From: Turnera subulata
Lineage: Eukaryota > Streptophyta > Magnoliopsida > Malpighiales > Passifloraceae
Direction: 5' to 3'
Length of the DNA stretch: 64,000 nucleotides
Assembly: GCA_028386065.3 (NCBI GenBank)
Contig: JAKUCV010003144.1
Coordinates: forward strand, 4,306-68,305
The position numbers and the translations under genes were made by a program. Positions within the stretch are counted from its first letter, which is position 1, and every line of letters begins with the position of its first letter. This document shows, piece after piece, positions 1-11,500 of the stretch. Below the pieces are notes generated by a model. It did not search any database and was not told where the DNA came from. It saw only the letters and a list, made by a program, of their open reading frames with translations.

Positions 1-944
1 GTAAAATATGACATCTTGAGCAACTTCACGGCTTCCCAAGAATGATTCGAAAAAAATCACAGTGAGATTCCTTGACCAGATTCGCATCCACAGAGAAGAA
101 TTCTGGGCCATGCGAGTGAGCTCCCAGGTAAACCACATATGAGTTTTTGAAGGCAGAGGTGGGTCTCTGCAATAAAATGAGAAAAAGAAATGGCAAGAAG
201 CAAAGAGTGGGATTTTCTCAGTTGGTTAAAAGCGTTATCGTGCTGATAACGTGTTATAAATGGGGTGTTTAATAAAGAAGAAAATGGAGAGAAATTGATG
301 GAGAGAAAGGAGAAGAAGTGCAGAGACGGTAGGCTGGGAACCAGAGCTCCCATTTTTCATTCCATAGGCATATAATATATACATAGAGTTAGGTATAATA
401 GTAACAGTGACTCCACGTTTTTTTATAACACAACATATTTTTTCCCAAAAGAAAAGTAATAAAAGATATCTCTATCAATATGGCAAGGAGCCAATGACCT
501 GGTCACTTATTGGATTGGAATCCTAGTTGGTAAGTATGGTTGATGCTAAGTATAGCAAATAAGAAATAAAAAGGATATTTCATAATAAAAAAAGAATATG
601 AAAACACTCTTGTGAAAATGTAAGAAACTTTAAAAACCAATTATTAGATATCCATTTTGAAAAATATAAAAAAGAAAACAATAAATTAAAAGGTGAATGT
701 AAATCCTTTTTAAGCCTCCGGGACCTAGTAATTGGTATGCGCCAACAGTCAGGTATTTTAACGGTGAGGAGGGGGAGTAACACGGCTTTTTTTGTCGCTT
801 GGTAAGCGAGAAGCAATCATCCTCACACGGCGGTTGGCAGATTGCTTCGAATTTTTGTGGCTATCTAGCTTTCGAGCCAATAGGATAATCATTTTGCTTC
901 CGCTTTCTGGAATTGGTATGAGGTCTTTGGTGACCATACAACAG
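1..944. other. Left flank, no gene recognised
   Basis: AT-rich sequence with no open frame resembling a known protein. A minus-strand frame of about 98 codons near 57-353 is low-complexity and looks like chance. A short perfect inverted repeat (7-bp arms CGTTATC/GATAACG, 5-nt loop) lies at 233-251. The stretch contains one copy of an 83-bp repeat whose partner lies beyond the Harbinger element. Confidence 0.6.
624..706 (+). repeat. 83-bp dispersed repeat, copy 1
   Basis: An ungapped alignment by eye to 7615-7697 gives 74 of 83 identical positions in the same orientation. The two copies sit on either side of the Harbinger transposon but outside its target-site duplications. They may be fragments of one dispersed element or of an old local duplication. 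Confidence 0.75.
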
Positions 945-1370
945 TTAGTGCCCGTTTGGTTTCTGGGTTTGGGAGCGCGGGATAGGGATTGAACCCGATC
1001 TCACCGTTTGGTTGGAGAAAAAAAAAAGCCGGGATCGGGATTGGGGCGGGATTGAATCCCACGAACCCGGGATAGAAGGCTTCAATCCCGCTTTTCAATC
1101 TCATCCTCCAGGCCCGGGATAGAAAGTCTGGGATATGGATTGAATTTCTTAGACGGACGTGTCCCTGCTCAATTTTTAGTAATACCAAAATACCCCCGCC
1201 CATATAAATACCTTTTTTTTCGTTGAATCAGTGGAGCTCCAATCTTCTCCCTCCTCTCATCCAGGTTCGTTTTCGCTCTCTCCCCTCTCCTCCTTCTTCC
1301 TCTTCCTCTCTGTTCAATCGACCGAATTCACCCAGTGATGTAGTAAACCCATAAAACCTAGTTCCTTTTT

Positions 1371-1424
1371 CTTCTTCTTCTTCTTCTTCTTCTTCTTCTT
1401 CTTCTTCTTCTTCTTCTTCTTCTC
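1371..1424 (+). repeat. (CTT)n microsatellite
   Basis: About 18 uninterrupted CTT/TTC units in the presumed 5' leader of the Harbinger element. Its complement reads as a poly-Glu run in one frame, which is an artefact. Confidence 0.95.
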
Positions 1425-3091
1425 TGGGTTTTAGGGAAGCAACCGTCATCTTTTTGGCACAAAATCAAAACTCCCAAATTATAAACTATAAACCCTAGTT
1501 CCAATTTTTGAAAATAAAACTTCAATTCGGTTTAAATACACGTTGCAATCGTATTATCCCTTCTTTTTTCTTTGAGTATATACCCTAATTGAACTTTGGT
1601 TTGGTGCTTGTAGGTGCATTCTAGCTGAGCTCGACGGGAAGAGAGCTTACTCACACAAGGGTAAGTAACTTTTTGAGTGTTTCTGGGTTTATTCTAGATG
1701 GAGAAATCTGTGTTGTTGCCTGTTAGCTTTGTTTCTTTTTTCTTCATTTACTACTTTTCTGTGGCGAGTAGTTACCTTTATTCTTCATTTTCTGCTTTTC
1801 TTCTTTTGTTGTTGGACTTGTTGTTTTTTGGGGATTTGGGCTGTTGTTTGCTTGCTGATGGTGTGAATGAGTCTGTTTTGTGTGTTTGTGTTGTAATGAA
1901 TGTTTGTATGCCTGAATTGGAAATGAGAGCTTGGGTGCTATAGTGATATTTAGAAGGAGAAGTTACCAATTTTTATGTTTCTGTTTCGGGTGTCTTGGCT
2001 GGATGATATTGAATTCATGCATTCCTGAGTTTTCATAACTAATCAATCAGCCAAGTTTTTAATTCTTTTTTGGTTTGAAGATTAAGATTGGAATGTTACT
2101 TTCATGCGTGTGAAACCAAAAGGAATTGAAATCTTCTAGCTCATGTATAGCACTTGAATTCAAAAAGATTCTTAATTATTTGCAGACTTTAGCTGCCCCT
2201 AATGCTAGAAGTAATTTGTAATTCTCATTCATAATTTTTGTTTTTTTCGTGTACAATTTTCAGAATCCTGAAACCTACTATCCTTGACTAATCCATTTAT
2301 CTCCAATACTAGTAAATGATACTCTAGAAATCTTCTCCACTCAACTACCCCAAATATCTTAAATGATAAAATTTAGCATATGATTGCAAGTATATATAAG
2401 AATGAAAACTGACATTGCGGACAAGAAAGGGTTGGTGGCAGAATTATAGGTTGGTAGCCATTAACATTTTCATCAGAAACAAAACTTGATATTTTGCTTT
2501 CCTCTTTGTCCCTAGAAATTATGGCCTATTCTCCCTAGAAAAATTATGGACTATTATCCCTAGAAATTCCTCTATTATTTTGACGAGTCATGCTATTATT
2601 CTGCAGTGCAAATCATGTGCTTGATGGGATGAGTGAGGAACCTCAATATATGAGAGATCTGTATGGATGCTTGATACTTTGTAGACTATAAATCAAAGCA
2701 ATAATGAATATAGATGATGGAATCACACAACATGTAGTGGGATGTGAATATGGTTGCATTCAGATCTTGTGATTCTTCAATAAATTGCGTACAAATGATA
2801 ATGAATGCATTTCTTTGTTTGGATTTTCAGGAACCGGCGCTCAAGTTCTTCGTCCTCGCACGCAGCAACATCTATTTGGATTCTCAAGGTTAGTTTAAAC
2901 TCTAATGTGCATATTGATTGCATAGTGTATGTTGTAATAAGTGTTTGCTTGCGTTGTATGTCGAACTTGCAAATGTTTGCTGTCGTTGAATGTTGTGTAC
3001 AAAATTCTGTTTGCATTTGCATATAGATCTTTGCATGAGCATGGATAATAGGCAGCGGGAAGAGGATGAGGATGAAGAATGAGAGGAGGAC

Positions 3092-4467
3092 ATGATGTTG
3101 TGGTGGTGGCATATGCAGCAGCAGCGCCGCCGCCGTAAAAGAAAGCAGAGGACAATGTTATTCTTATGGTATTACAATAAGGTGAACAAGTATTTCGAGA
3201 GGGAAGATTTATATGATAGGACATTGGTGAACTTAGAAACTAGGAAAGACAAAATAGAAGAGGTTACTAAAGCCAATGATCAGTATTGCATTTGGAATTT
3301 AAGGATGGATAGAGACACATTTGCAAGGTTGTGTGTTGTCCTCCAAACAAGGGGAGGGTTAGTTGAAACGGGTAGTGTGAGTTTGGAGGAAAAAGTTGCA
3401 ATGTTTTTAAAAATTCTAGCCCACCATGATAAGAATAGGCCTACACAATCCTTGTTCAAGAGGTCCGGAGAGACAGTGAGTAGGCACGTTCATCAAGTGT
3501 TACGGGCGGTGATATTGGCCAAGGATGTATTTGAAGTGAAACCGGAACCAATTGCCAATGATTGCATGGATCCGAAATGGAAGTGGTTCAAGGTATATAT
3601 TTAAAAACTGTCTTATAATTTCTTCCCCAACTTTAACTACTAATCCAACAACTAATAAGAATTGATGCTTCGTAATAGGGATGTCTCGGGGCACTCGATG
3701 GTTGTTATATTGATGTGACAGTCCCGGTTGCTGAGAAAACTAGATACCGCAGTAGGAAGGGTCAGATTTCAATGAATGTCTTAGCCATATGCAACCCTGA
3801 AATGAATTTCACATACATACAACCAGGATGGGAGGGGTCTGCTTCAGATTCTAGGGTACTACGTGATGCGGTCACTATGGAGAAAGGGCTGAGAGTTCCT
3901 GTTGGTATGTAGACATAACATTGCATTTTAAATTGTCGAGACTATTAATTTGAACAATTAATGTTCATTGTTTGCATGCATGCATCTTTAGGAAACTATT
4001 ATTTATGTGATGCTGGCTACACCAATGGGCCTGGATTTCTTGCCCCATATAGGGGTGTTCGATACCATTTGAAAGAGTGGGCAGCTTGTGGCAATAGGGT
4101 ACCTGCCAACCGTGAAGAGTTCTTTAACCTTAAGCACGCAAGTGCCAGAAATGTCATCGAGCGCGCATTTGGAGTGTTAAAGAAGCGTTGGGCAATCTTA
4201 AGGGGCCCATCATTCTATAGCATCGAGACCCAATCAAAAATAGTCATTGCTTGTGGGCTGCTGCATAATTTTATTAGGAAACATATGTCAGTGGACCCTG
4301 CAGAAGCTCCAGACCCCGAGTATGACCCGACAGATACTGAGGATGACAGTGAGGAACAGGAGGTGATTGAGTGTGTGCAATGCACGGCTGAATGGACCAA
4401 TGAGAGGGATAAGTTAGCACAGGAGATGTTCAATGAATGGATGGTTGCCCGCGAGCACGCCTCGTGA
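3092..4467 (+). CDS. PIF/Harbinger DDE transposase (HARBI1/ALP1-like nuclease)
   Basis: Exons 3092-3592, 3679-3904 and 3992-4467 join in frame with GT-AG introns to give 400 residues, a normal length. Residues about 70-140 form the helical N-terminal region seen in plant Harbinger nucleases (RDTFARLCVVL, then FKRSGETVSRHVHQVLRAV). The DDE_Tnp_4 nuclease domain follows: GALDG gives D174, SDSRVL gives conserved D224, CDAGYTN gives D249, and NVIERAFGVLKKRW gives E299. D174, D249 and E299 are the likely metal-binding triad. The protein should cut and rejoin transposon ends together with the downstream Myb-like protein. The start is the first in-frame ATG; a short upstream ORF beginning near 3042 ends just before it and could temper translation. 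No frameshift or stop is seen. Confidence 0.92.
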
Positions 4468-4820
4468 AAATTTTCTACACACATCATATATGCATTCACA
4501 TTTATGTTGATTTTTTAATCTTCCGGCACTTTAAGCATTGTCTTGTATTATCTTTATTGTAATTTGTATTACCATTGACATCTAAACTTGCATTGAGTTG
4601 TATTGAGTTGTATTTTCTACATTCACACTTGTATTCGGCTTTATTATCTTCATTGGCACTTGTATTTGACTTGATTTGTTATTGAGTTATATTAATCAGT
4701 GTTTTGTCTTTGTGTAAATGCATGAATACATGTATGCGTGTTGGTGTTTATATGAAAGATTGTATGATTGTGTTGGTGCTTATATGAAAGATTATATAAT
4801 TGCATAGTTAGGAAATTGGA

Positions 4821-5820
4821 ATGGAGCAACCTGAAGATGAAGTTGTGATTATGGAAGTAGAGGAAGAAGGTGGGGGCGTAAAAGGGAAGGGGAAAGGGAA
4901 GGCGAAGGGAAAGGTACCGGTGAGCACTAAGCCGCGGTTTTGTTGGCAGCAAGAAGATGTCAATGGTTTGATCATTGCATTGCAAGAGATTGTTGTTAGT
5001 GGTTTGAAGGTTGATGCCGGATCCTTCAAGAGTGGTACTTACAAATTGATCAAATCCAAATTGAGTCGCCATATGTCCGCCGAGCGCGCATCATCAATCA
5101 CAGGGGAGAATATAAGGAACAAGATTAGGGCACTCAAAGACAAGTACATGGCATGTTCCGAAATGTGTAACAAAAGTGGTTTCGGGTGGAATGAAGAGAA
5201 GATGTGTGTGGAGGTGGATAGTGAAGATGTGGCTGAAACATGGGTTAAGGTTAGTATTGTGTTTGAGGTCGTGAAGTTGTCTTATATATTTGAGTGTTGG
5301 TGTTACTTGTAGTAATCCAATTATGTTTGCTGTTTTGTAGCAAAATCCCGTCCACAAGTACAAGATTGGTGAACGCTTCCCCGAGTATTATGCCTTGCAG
5401 GAAATTTTTGGAAAGGATCATGCCACTGGTGTGAGGAAAATCAACATTCAATTAGCTTTTGAAGAGAAGGCTCAAAAATCGAAGGCTGCAGCTACTGATG
5501 CCACCACAGGTGGTACCACTATGGGTTCGAATTTTGGTGTAATCAATGACAGTGGGAATGGGAATGAAGCAGCTGCAAGTGATGCGGTCTTGAAAGGAAA
5601 AAAGAAAATGAAGGATAGTGAGGTGATGATGAAGTTCATTACATCCATGAATATGACTACGGAAGGTGAAAGGGAGGATAATGCAAAGTTCTTTGAGTTG
5701 ATGGGGAAGAGGAAGAGAGTCCTGGGCGAGTGTGCAAAGGTGGAGGAGGAAATGCATCGTCTTGGAGTGCCGGAAGATGTTGTAGCAGATGCCATCTTCA
5801 ACTTGACCGAGCGTCCATAA
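4821..5820 (+). CDS. Myb/SANT-like DNA-binding protein of the Harbinger element
   Basis: Exons 4821-5249 and 5341-5820 join in frame to give 302 residues. After a basic Gly/Lys-rich stretch, residues about 35-145 match the Myb/SANT-like (Myb_DNA-bind_3) fold of plant Harbinger ORF2 proteins, with FCWQQEDVNGLI, IRNKIRALKDKYMAC and FGWNEE as landmarks. The segment IGERFPEYYALQEIFGKDHATG follows the intron, and the C-terminal third is charged and helical (EVMMKFITSMN, EEMHRLGVPEDVVADAI). In this superfamily the Myb-like partner binds element ends and helps nuclear import of the transposase. It lies 353 bp downstream of the transposase on the same strand. The frame is intact. Confidence 0.9.
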
Positions 5821-6217
5821 TTTATTGATACCTTTTGGGAGTGTCGTGAGAGCAAGAGGGCACGATTTGCAATGAAGTTGGCTAACATGTAGTTCATTAG
5901 TTGGGTGCTTGAGTATTTAGCAAGTTAGGCACTTTGAGCATGCATTTTTGTTGGGTATTTTGTGAACTTTGAGCATGCGTTTTTGTTATTATGCTAGCTT
6001 TGGATGTTGTTGGTGCCTTTGGGATTGTGGATTATATTCTAACTTGCTTGGTTATGTATGGGTAGTTTATGTTTGATTGTGGGTTCTATTTTAACTTGTT
6101 TGGTTATGTATGGATGTTTTATTTGATTAATTGAATGCAATGATGTGATAGCTTCGTTTGCTCATGATTTTCGAGTTGTGATGATTCTTTTGTTTTCATC
6201 TTTGTAGGTGTACTAAA

Positions 6218-6571
6218 ATGGGGAAGTACAAATTTTATGTCGTTTACAACGGCCGTCGTAATGGCATATATGAGGATTGGGCTTCAGTTAAATCTGTGGT
6301 AGACGGATTCCCAAATGCCACTTACAAAGGATACAAAACGTACGATGAGGCGAAACTTGCGGATGTGATGAGTGAGGAGCGATGGGTTCGCGATCATTTT
6401 GAAGATGCAATCATGGACGATGTTGCCGAGTCAAGTAATCGTGCAACCGTCCCAATGAAGGACACAACGCATGCCAAGTGGGGGTTCACGACTCGAGACA
6501 TGAACATGCTTGTAATTGGTGTGATTGTTGGCATGTTTGCCATGGCATTGCTTATTTTCATGGCAAAATGA
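6218..6571 (+). CDS. Third Harbinger ORF: RNase H1-N/viroplasmin-like domain with C-terminal membrane anchor
   Basis: A single 117-residue frame inside the transposon, between the Myb-like gene and the right terminal repeat. Residues about 4-50 match the small RNase H1 N-terminal (Cauli_VI/viroplasmin) domain: KFYVVYNGRRNGIYEDW, VVDGFPNATYKGYKT and YDEAKLADV. In RNase H1 this fold binds RNA/DNA hybrid or double-stranded RNA. No RNase H catalytic domain follows. Residues about 93-115 (MLVIGVIVGMFAMALLIFM) form one hydrophobic helix ending two residues from the terminus, as in tail-anchored proteins. A good intron acceptor (TTTGTAG, 6201-6207) lies ten bases before the ATG, suggesting a 5' UTR intron. 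Canonical Harbinger elements need only two proteins, so its role is unknown. It could be a captured host exon or a real accessory protein. Confidence 0.75.
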   Translation: MGKYKFYVVYNGRRNGIYEDWASVKSVVDGFPNATYKGYKTYDEAKLADVMSEERWVRDHFEDAIMDDVAESSNRATVPMKDTTHAKWGFTTRDMNMLVIGVIVGMFAMALLIFMAK

Positions 6572-7113
6572 AAATAATTGTAGGTTTGGATGTTACTAAA
6601 CAATATGTAATGGATGCTTCGTTGATGACTTTGTGGTTTTATTAATGTGTAATGGATGCTTCGTTCTTATGCTATTTGGATTGTGCTCCATAAAATAATA
6701 CATGTCAAAAACATTACATGCACACCATTTAAATCAAATTACATTTTACTCTCAAAAAATATAAATGAAAAAATGTACAAGTCACTAATAATTTATGAGT
6801 TAATGTCTTGGTTCCAAAAAATAATACATGTAAAAAAAGTATGTATTCAATTAAATGGGTTTTGTTATTAAATAATTATATTTTTGAAAAAAATACATTT
6901 CTATAAAAAAAATTAATAGAAAAGTAAAACTATAATCCCAAACCCACCCCAAACCTAAATCCACCAACCAAACACGAAGTTCAAACCCAAGGGCAAACTA
7001 GTCATATTGCCTCCAAACTCAATCCCAAACCCACAAACCAAACACAATTTTATACTGTAATCCCATCCCAGGCCCAAATCCCATCCCAGCAACCAAACAG
7101 GATGGTCCGGGAT

Positions 7114-7172
7114 TGATCCCAGGCTCAATCCCATCCCACCCTGGTTTTGATCCCAGGCTCAATCCCATCCCA
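7114..7172 (+). repeat. Subterminal 25-bp tandem duplication of the Harbinger right end
   Basis: An exact 25-bp sequence beginning TGATCCCAGG occurs at 7114-7138 and again at 7148-7172, within 85 bp of the right terminus. Shorter AATCCCATCCCA-type copies continue inward to about 7020. Such arrays usually bind the transposase complex. Confidence 0.85.
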
Positions 7173-7201
7173 GGCAACCCCACATTCCAAACAGGCCCTT
7201 A

Positions 7202-8531
7202 CTTGATGATTGTCATAGTCTATGTTGCAGGCACATGAGCAAGCTTTCAGGTCAAGATTAAAATGGTCCCCGTGATATTTTAAAGTGCGTATGCACTAGA
7301 GACTTGTAAAAGAAGTGCCCTTCGCCGCAGTTATGCACCCCAAAGATTTGGTCTGCTGTTTTGCGTGTTCTAACATGCTGCCCCACAATGTCATTATGAT
7401 TAGTTCTCTTATTATTTGAATTTACACTATGCTTATGGTCTGAATATTTAATCGTGTCTTGGTCCGCTGAGAGGTCTGGGTAAGGGTATGAATTGCTTTC
7501 CCAATTCATACCTCAACTCTGGTTACCTAGTTAACAAACTCGATCTGGCCCGGTTCTTATGTGTTTAATAATGCTTTATATCCTATTTCAACTACGTTGA
7601 CCGAAAAAAAAAAAGAAACTTAAAAAACAAACTATTAGATATCCATTTTTAAAAATACCAAAAAGAAAACAATGAATTAAAAGGTAAATGTAAACCCTAG
7701 TTATTGTTTGATGTACCTCTTATATTATAAATCAACATGTTCATACATAACGCGGCAAACCAGCTTAAATATCCTTACGGGTTAAGGCAGTGGGATCATA
7801 ACATAAGGGTTATAGCCAATGAAGGTTAATTATGTGACAAAAAAAATGAAGGTTAATTAAGACAGGTTGGCCCAAAAAGCTCAAGAAAAAGGATAAATCT
7901 ATATACACATTCAAGACAATAAAATTGGATTCGGCCGTTTCCTACTTTGCCCTTTTTGTTTTTCTGACATAGGACTCGACTTTGTCGTTTTAGGGCGGAA
8001 GATGACGAATACGGTGCATACGCGCATCCAAGAAGAGTCATGCACGCGACGCGAAAGCCTTGATCGTGCCACGTTGGCCAACCGTTAAGTAGCTTATCAG
8101 ACAAAGCAACCAGCATACTCCCATCAAGAAAAGTATAACCGCCATCACCATAATTTCATCTACGGACCCCGACGAATCACGAACCCTAACCACAGTGCAC
8201 GCAACCGCACACAATCACCATAATGGCAAATCCGTAAATCAGCCTCGTCTTTCCATCTCCCTTTCCCGCGACCTACGCGTTTCTTTTTTTTTTTTTTCAC
8301 TCGTTACACTTCATTTTATTTTTTTAATATTATTCATTTAAATCTTATTTCTCTTCTTTCTTTCTTTCCTCTCTCTCTCTCTCTCTCACTCTATCTCTCT
8401 TTTCAGCAACTTTAGTTTGAACTTTTCCAATACACAGAGGCATCACAGATCTAAGCTACTATCACCGAGTCGAGTCGACGGAACTCGAGTCAACCCGGAT
8501 TCTTTGAATCTAGGGTTTCCATTCAGGAGGA
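7202..8531. other. Intergenic and promoter region upstream of callose synthase
   Basis: No gene is recognised between the transposon and the GSL8-type start. A perfect 11-bp inverted repeat with 6-nt loop lies at 7485-7512. A second copy of the 83-bp repeat is at 7615-7697. From about 8280 the sequence becomes pyrimidine-rich (T-runs, then CT repeats at 8370-8400) and leads into the 5' UTR, a common promoter and leader pattern in plants. A minus-strand 87-codon frame at 7853-8116 has no recognisable similarity. Confidence 0.6.
7615..7697 (+). repeat. 83-bp dispersed repeat, copy 2
   Basis: Partner of 624-706, same orientation, nine mismatches in 83 positions by eye. Confidence 0.75.
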
Positions 8532-11500
8532 ATGGCTTCCGTTAAGGCCAATTGGGAGAGGCTAGTGCGGGCCACGTTAAACAGGGAGCAGCTGAGAAAT
8601 GCCGGGCAAGGACACGAGAGAGTACCTAGCGGCATCGCCGGCGCCGTCCCGCCTTCGCTTGTCCGTACAACCAACATTGACGCCATCTTACAGGCCGCCG
8701 ATGAGATTCAGGATGAGGACCCTAACGTGGCGAGAATTTGTGAGTGTCATTTGTATTTTATTGCAAGATTTCCTGAGTTTGTTTGTTTTATGCATAATCG
8801 AGTCGTGGAGCTGTAATTAGTCGGTTTGAGGTTGAGGATAGTGAGATTTTAGTGTGTGTGTGTGAGTACTGGCGGCGGTTTTTTAAGTGTGTAATCTGAA
8901 TTTCTTGCATATTTATAGCAAGTCTTCGTGATTTTGTTTATTTTGTATTGTAATTTAGTTGTTGCGCTGTAATTAGTGGGATTGAGTTTGTGATCAGTGT
9001 GATTTTAGTATATGTTCGAACACTGGCAGCAGTGGACTAAGACTGGTGTTGTCTGAATTTCAGTGTGTGAGCAGGCATATTCCATGGCTCAGGACCTGGA
9101 CCCCAACAGTGATGGTCGAGGTGTTCTTCAGTTCAAGACTGGTTTGATGTCCGTGATTAAGGTAATGCCTAGGCATCGAATTTTGTCCGGGTTTAGGATT
9201 TTGTTGTTGCATGGTGATATTTCTGGGCGATCTTCTTCAACTTCATTTTGAAGTGTGTTCTGAGGATTTTTATTGCTTGGTGCAGCAAAAACTTGCGAAA
9301 AAGGATGGTGGCAGAATAGATCGAAATCGTGATATTGAACACCTGTGGGAATTCTACCAGCGATACAAAAGACGGCATAGAGTGGATGATCTCCAAAGAG
9401 AAGAACAAAAGTGGCGGGAATCTGGAACCTTTTCAACTGCTAATCTGGGAGAGTACGATTGACTTCCTTCGTTTGAAAGTTAACTCTGCTTTGTAGAAAA
9501 CAATCAATTCACGATGCATTTTTATCCATGCTAGTGAAAAATTGGAAAATGTTACTGCCACAACCTTATAATCGTTAATTTTGTTTGAACTTCCAAAGCT
9601 GTTTCATGCATGGGTTTTGTATCTGGATAGATATGTAAGTGATACTCAGGAATGGCATGCACATATTGTGTCAGCTTTGCCGTCTAGTTTGAGAGTCCTT
9701 CATATGATAAGGACGAGTTAGGGTTGCATGGCTCATCAAATTTCTTCTGTTCTGCAACAAAGTAAAACTTGGGTACTGATGCATCTGATAAGTTGTTCAA
9801 GCATCCCAACTTGCAGGGGTAAATAATTTAGAAATCACATATATAGTTTGCGCCAATACTCTGTAATTGGAATTGCTTTGGTTTGCTAGGTTTGAATTGA
9901 GATCTCTGGAGATGAAAAAGGTCTTTGCTACTTTGAGAGCATTAGTGGAGGTTATGGAGGTACTTAGCAAAGATGCGGATCCTCAAGGGGTTGGAAGACG
10001 TATTGTGGAGGAGGTAGGGTCTTTTCTTATTATTCTTTGGACTTGGACCCTTAAGCTATCATTTGATACCTGTTATACTGAAGTTTTGTTTTTTTTCCCT
10101 AGTATTTGGAATTCTGTGCAAGAGTACTTTGGCGATGATAAATTTGCTAAGCAATTGCCTGCGTAGATACAGCTAGTGTGTGTGCCGATTAGGTTGCGTT
10201 AATCATGATTACTGCCATCAAGAGGTTATTTTGTCTTTTCTGAGTCTTTGGTTTTTTGCTTGCATAGCAATTATTCCTTGAGCTTAAAGAAGCCCAAAAA
10301 GAAAGATTCCTAGTTTCTTTTTTTCCTTTTCTCAATTTTCAGCATGCGAGAAATGGACCATTTTATATTTCTCAATGTCAAAGGAACCTTAACATTCTTC
10401 AGCTGTGCTTCTTCGCGAAGCAGTTGGCTGAATTGCTGCATGGATTCTACTAGTATAATCAACATATGTGTTTTTCAATCAAATGAAGGTGCCTTTAGTC
10501 ACTATAAGCTTGTATTTTGATATGAGGTAGATCTCCTTGTTTTGATGTTATTTATAGCTACTGAAGAGGAGGAACCATTGTTTAAAATATTGTGAAACAG
10601 TTCTCTAATCCCTATGAGTATTGGTGAAAGAAACCTCTTTTGGGAGCACCTTGATACATAAACCCATACTGAAGGAAATGAAAGATAAAAGCTATCCTGT
10701 CCCAGCTATCCTGTCCCTTTTTATAATGTCAAAGAAAAGATCACTCAATACAACTTGTTGTTTCAGCTTCGAAGAATTAAAAAAGTTGGGGAACTCACTC
10801 CTTACAACATTGTCCCCCTGGAAGCCCCATCATTAACCAATCCGATTGGACTTTTCCCCGAGGTAATATCTCTTTTTGGATCAGATGCACCCACATGTTT
10901 AATGTTGACGTTTTTGATTGACCTCTTATTCACTGTCTGGTAATTTTCTGGGTGAGTGTTTCTTCAGGTTAGAGGTGCAGTATCTGCCATAAGATATACA
11001 GAACATTTTCCCAGGCTTCCTCCTGAATTTGAGATTTCTGGAGAACGGGATGCTGACATGTTTGATCTCCTTGAATATGTGTTTGGTTTTCAGGTTTGTA
11101 GTGAATGTTCGGACTGGAAATTGAGTGTGACTATAGTATAGCCAAACATTGCACTCATTATGAATTTTACTTGTACTTGAATAACATACCATTCTCAGAG
11201 ATTTTCTTTCTTACCTTGTTTATCTGTTGCTTCCCTTCTTGGACTTGCTCTTTGTGACTCACAGTTTTGAATACTGTGTCATTCATCATCGGATCGAATG
11301 TATATATTTATTCTCAATCAGCACGTTACTAGATTAGGCATACTTGCTGCTTTGGTGTCTAGTGACGTGCACTTAACTTTGGTCTTGTTGACATCAACTA
11401 CGATATGCACTGCATTATGTGTGAGATCACATTTGTATTTGATAGAAAATGTGTTTCTAAGTTCATTTATTTTTAAGTAACAGTGACAAGTTTAAGAAGG

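Larger units (their letters stand above)
945..7201. mobile_element. PIF/Harbinger DNA transposon with TTA target-site duplication
   Basis: The element body is 948-7198 (6,251 bp), flanked by TTA at 945-947 and 7199-7201, the target duplication typical of PIF/Harbinger. The left end begins GTGCCCGTTTGG and the inverted right end begins GGGCCTGTTTGG; they stay similar for about 25 bp. Both subterminal regions are rich in GGGATTGA-like motifs, probable transposase binding sites. Inside, all on the plus strand, are a DDE transposase, a Myb/SANT-like protein (both standard for the superfamily) and a third ORF. The left 1.9 kb appears to be promoter and 5' UTR, with probable non-coding exons ending near 1660 and spanning about 2831-2888 before the coding start. 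Neither main ORF contains a disruption, so the element may be autonomous. Confidence 0.93.

Noticed and set aside
233..251. 7-bp inverted repeat as a terminator or regulatory hairpin
   Set aside because: Too short to be meaningful in a plant genome without other evidence.
1228..1449. Minus-strand frame with a long poly-Glu run
   Set aside because: It is the translation of the (CTT)n microsatellite and lies in the presumed transposon leader.
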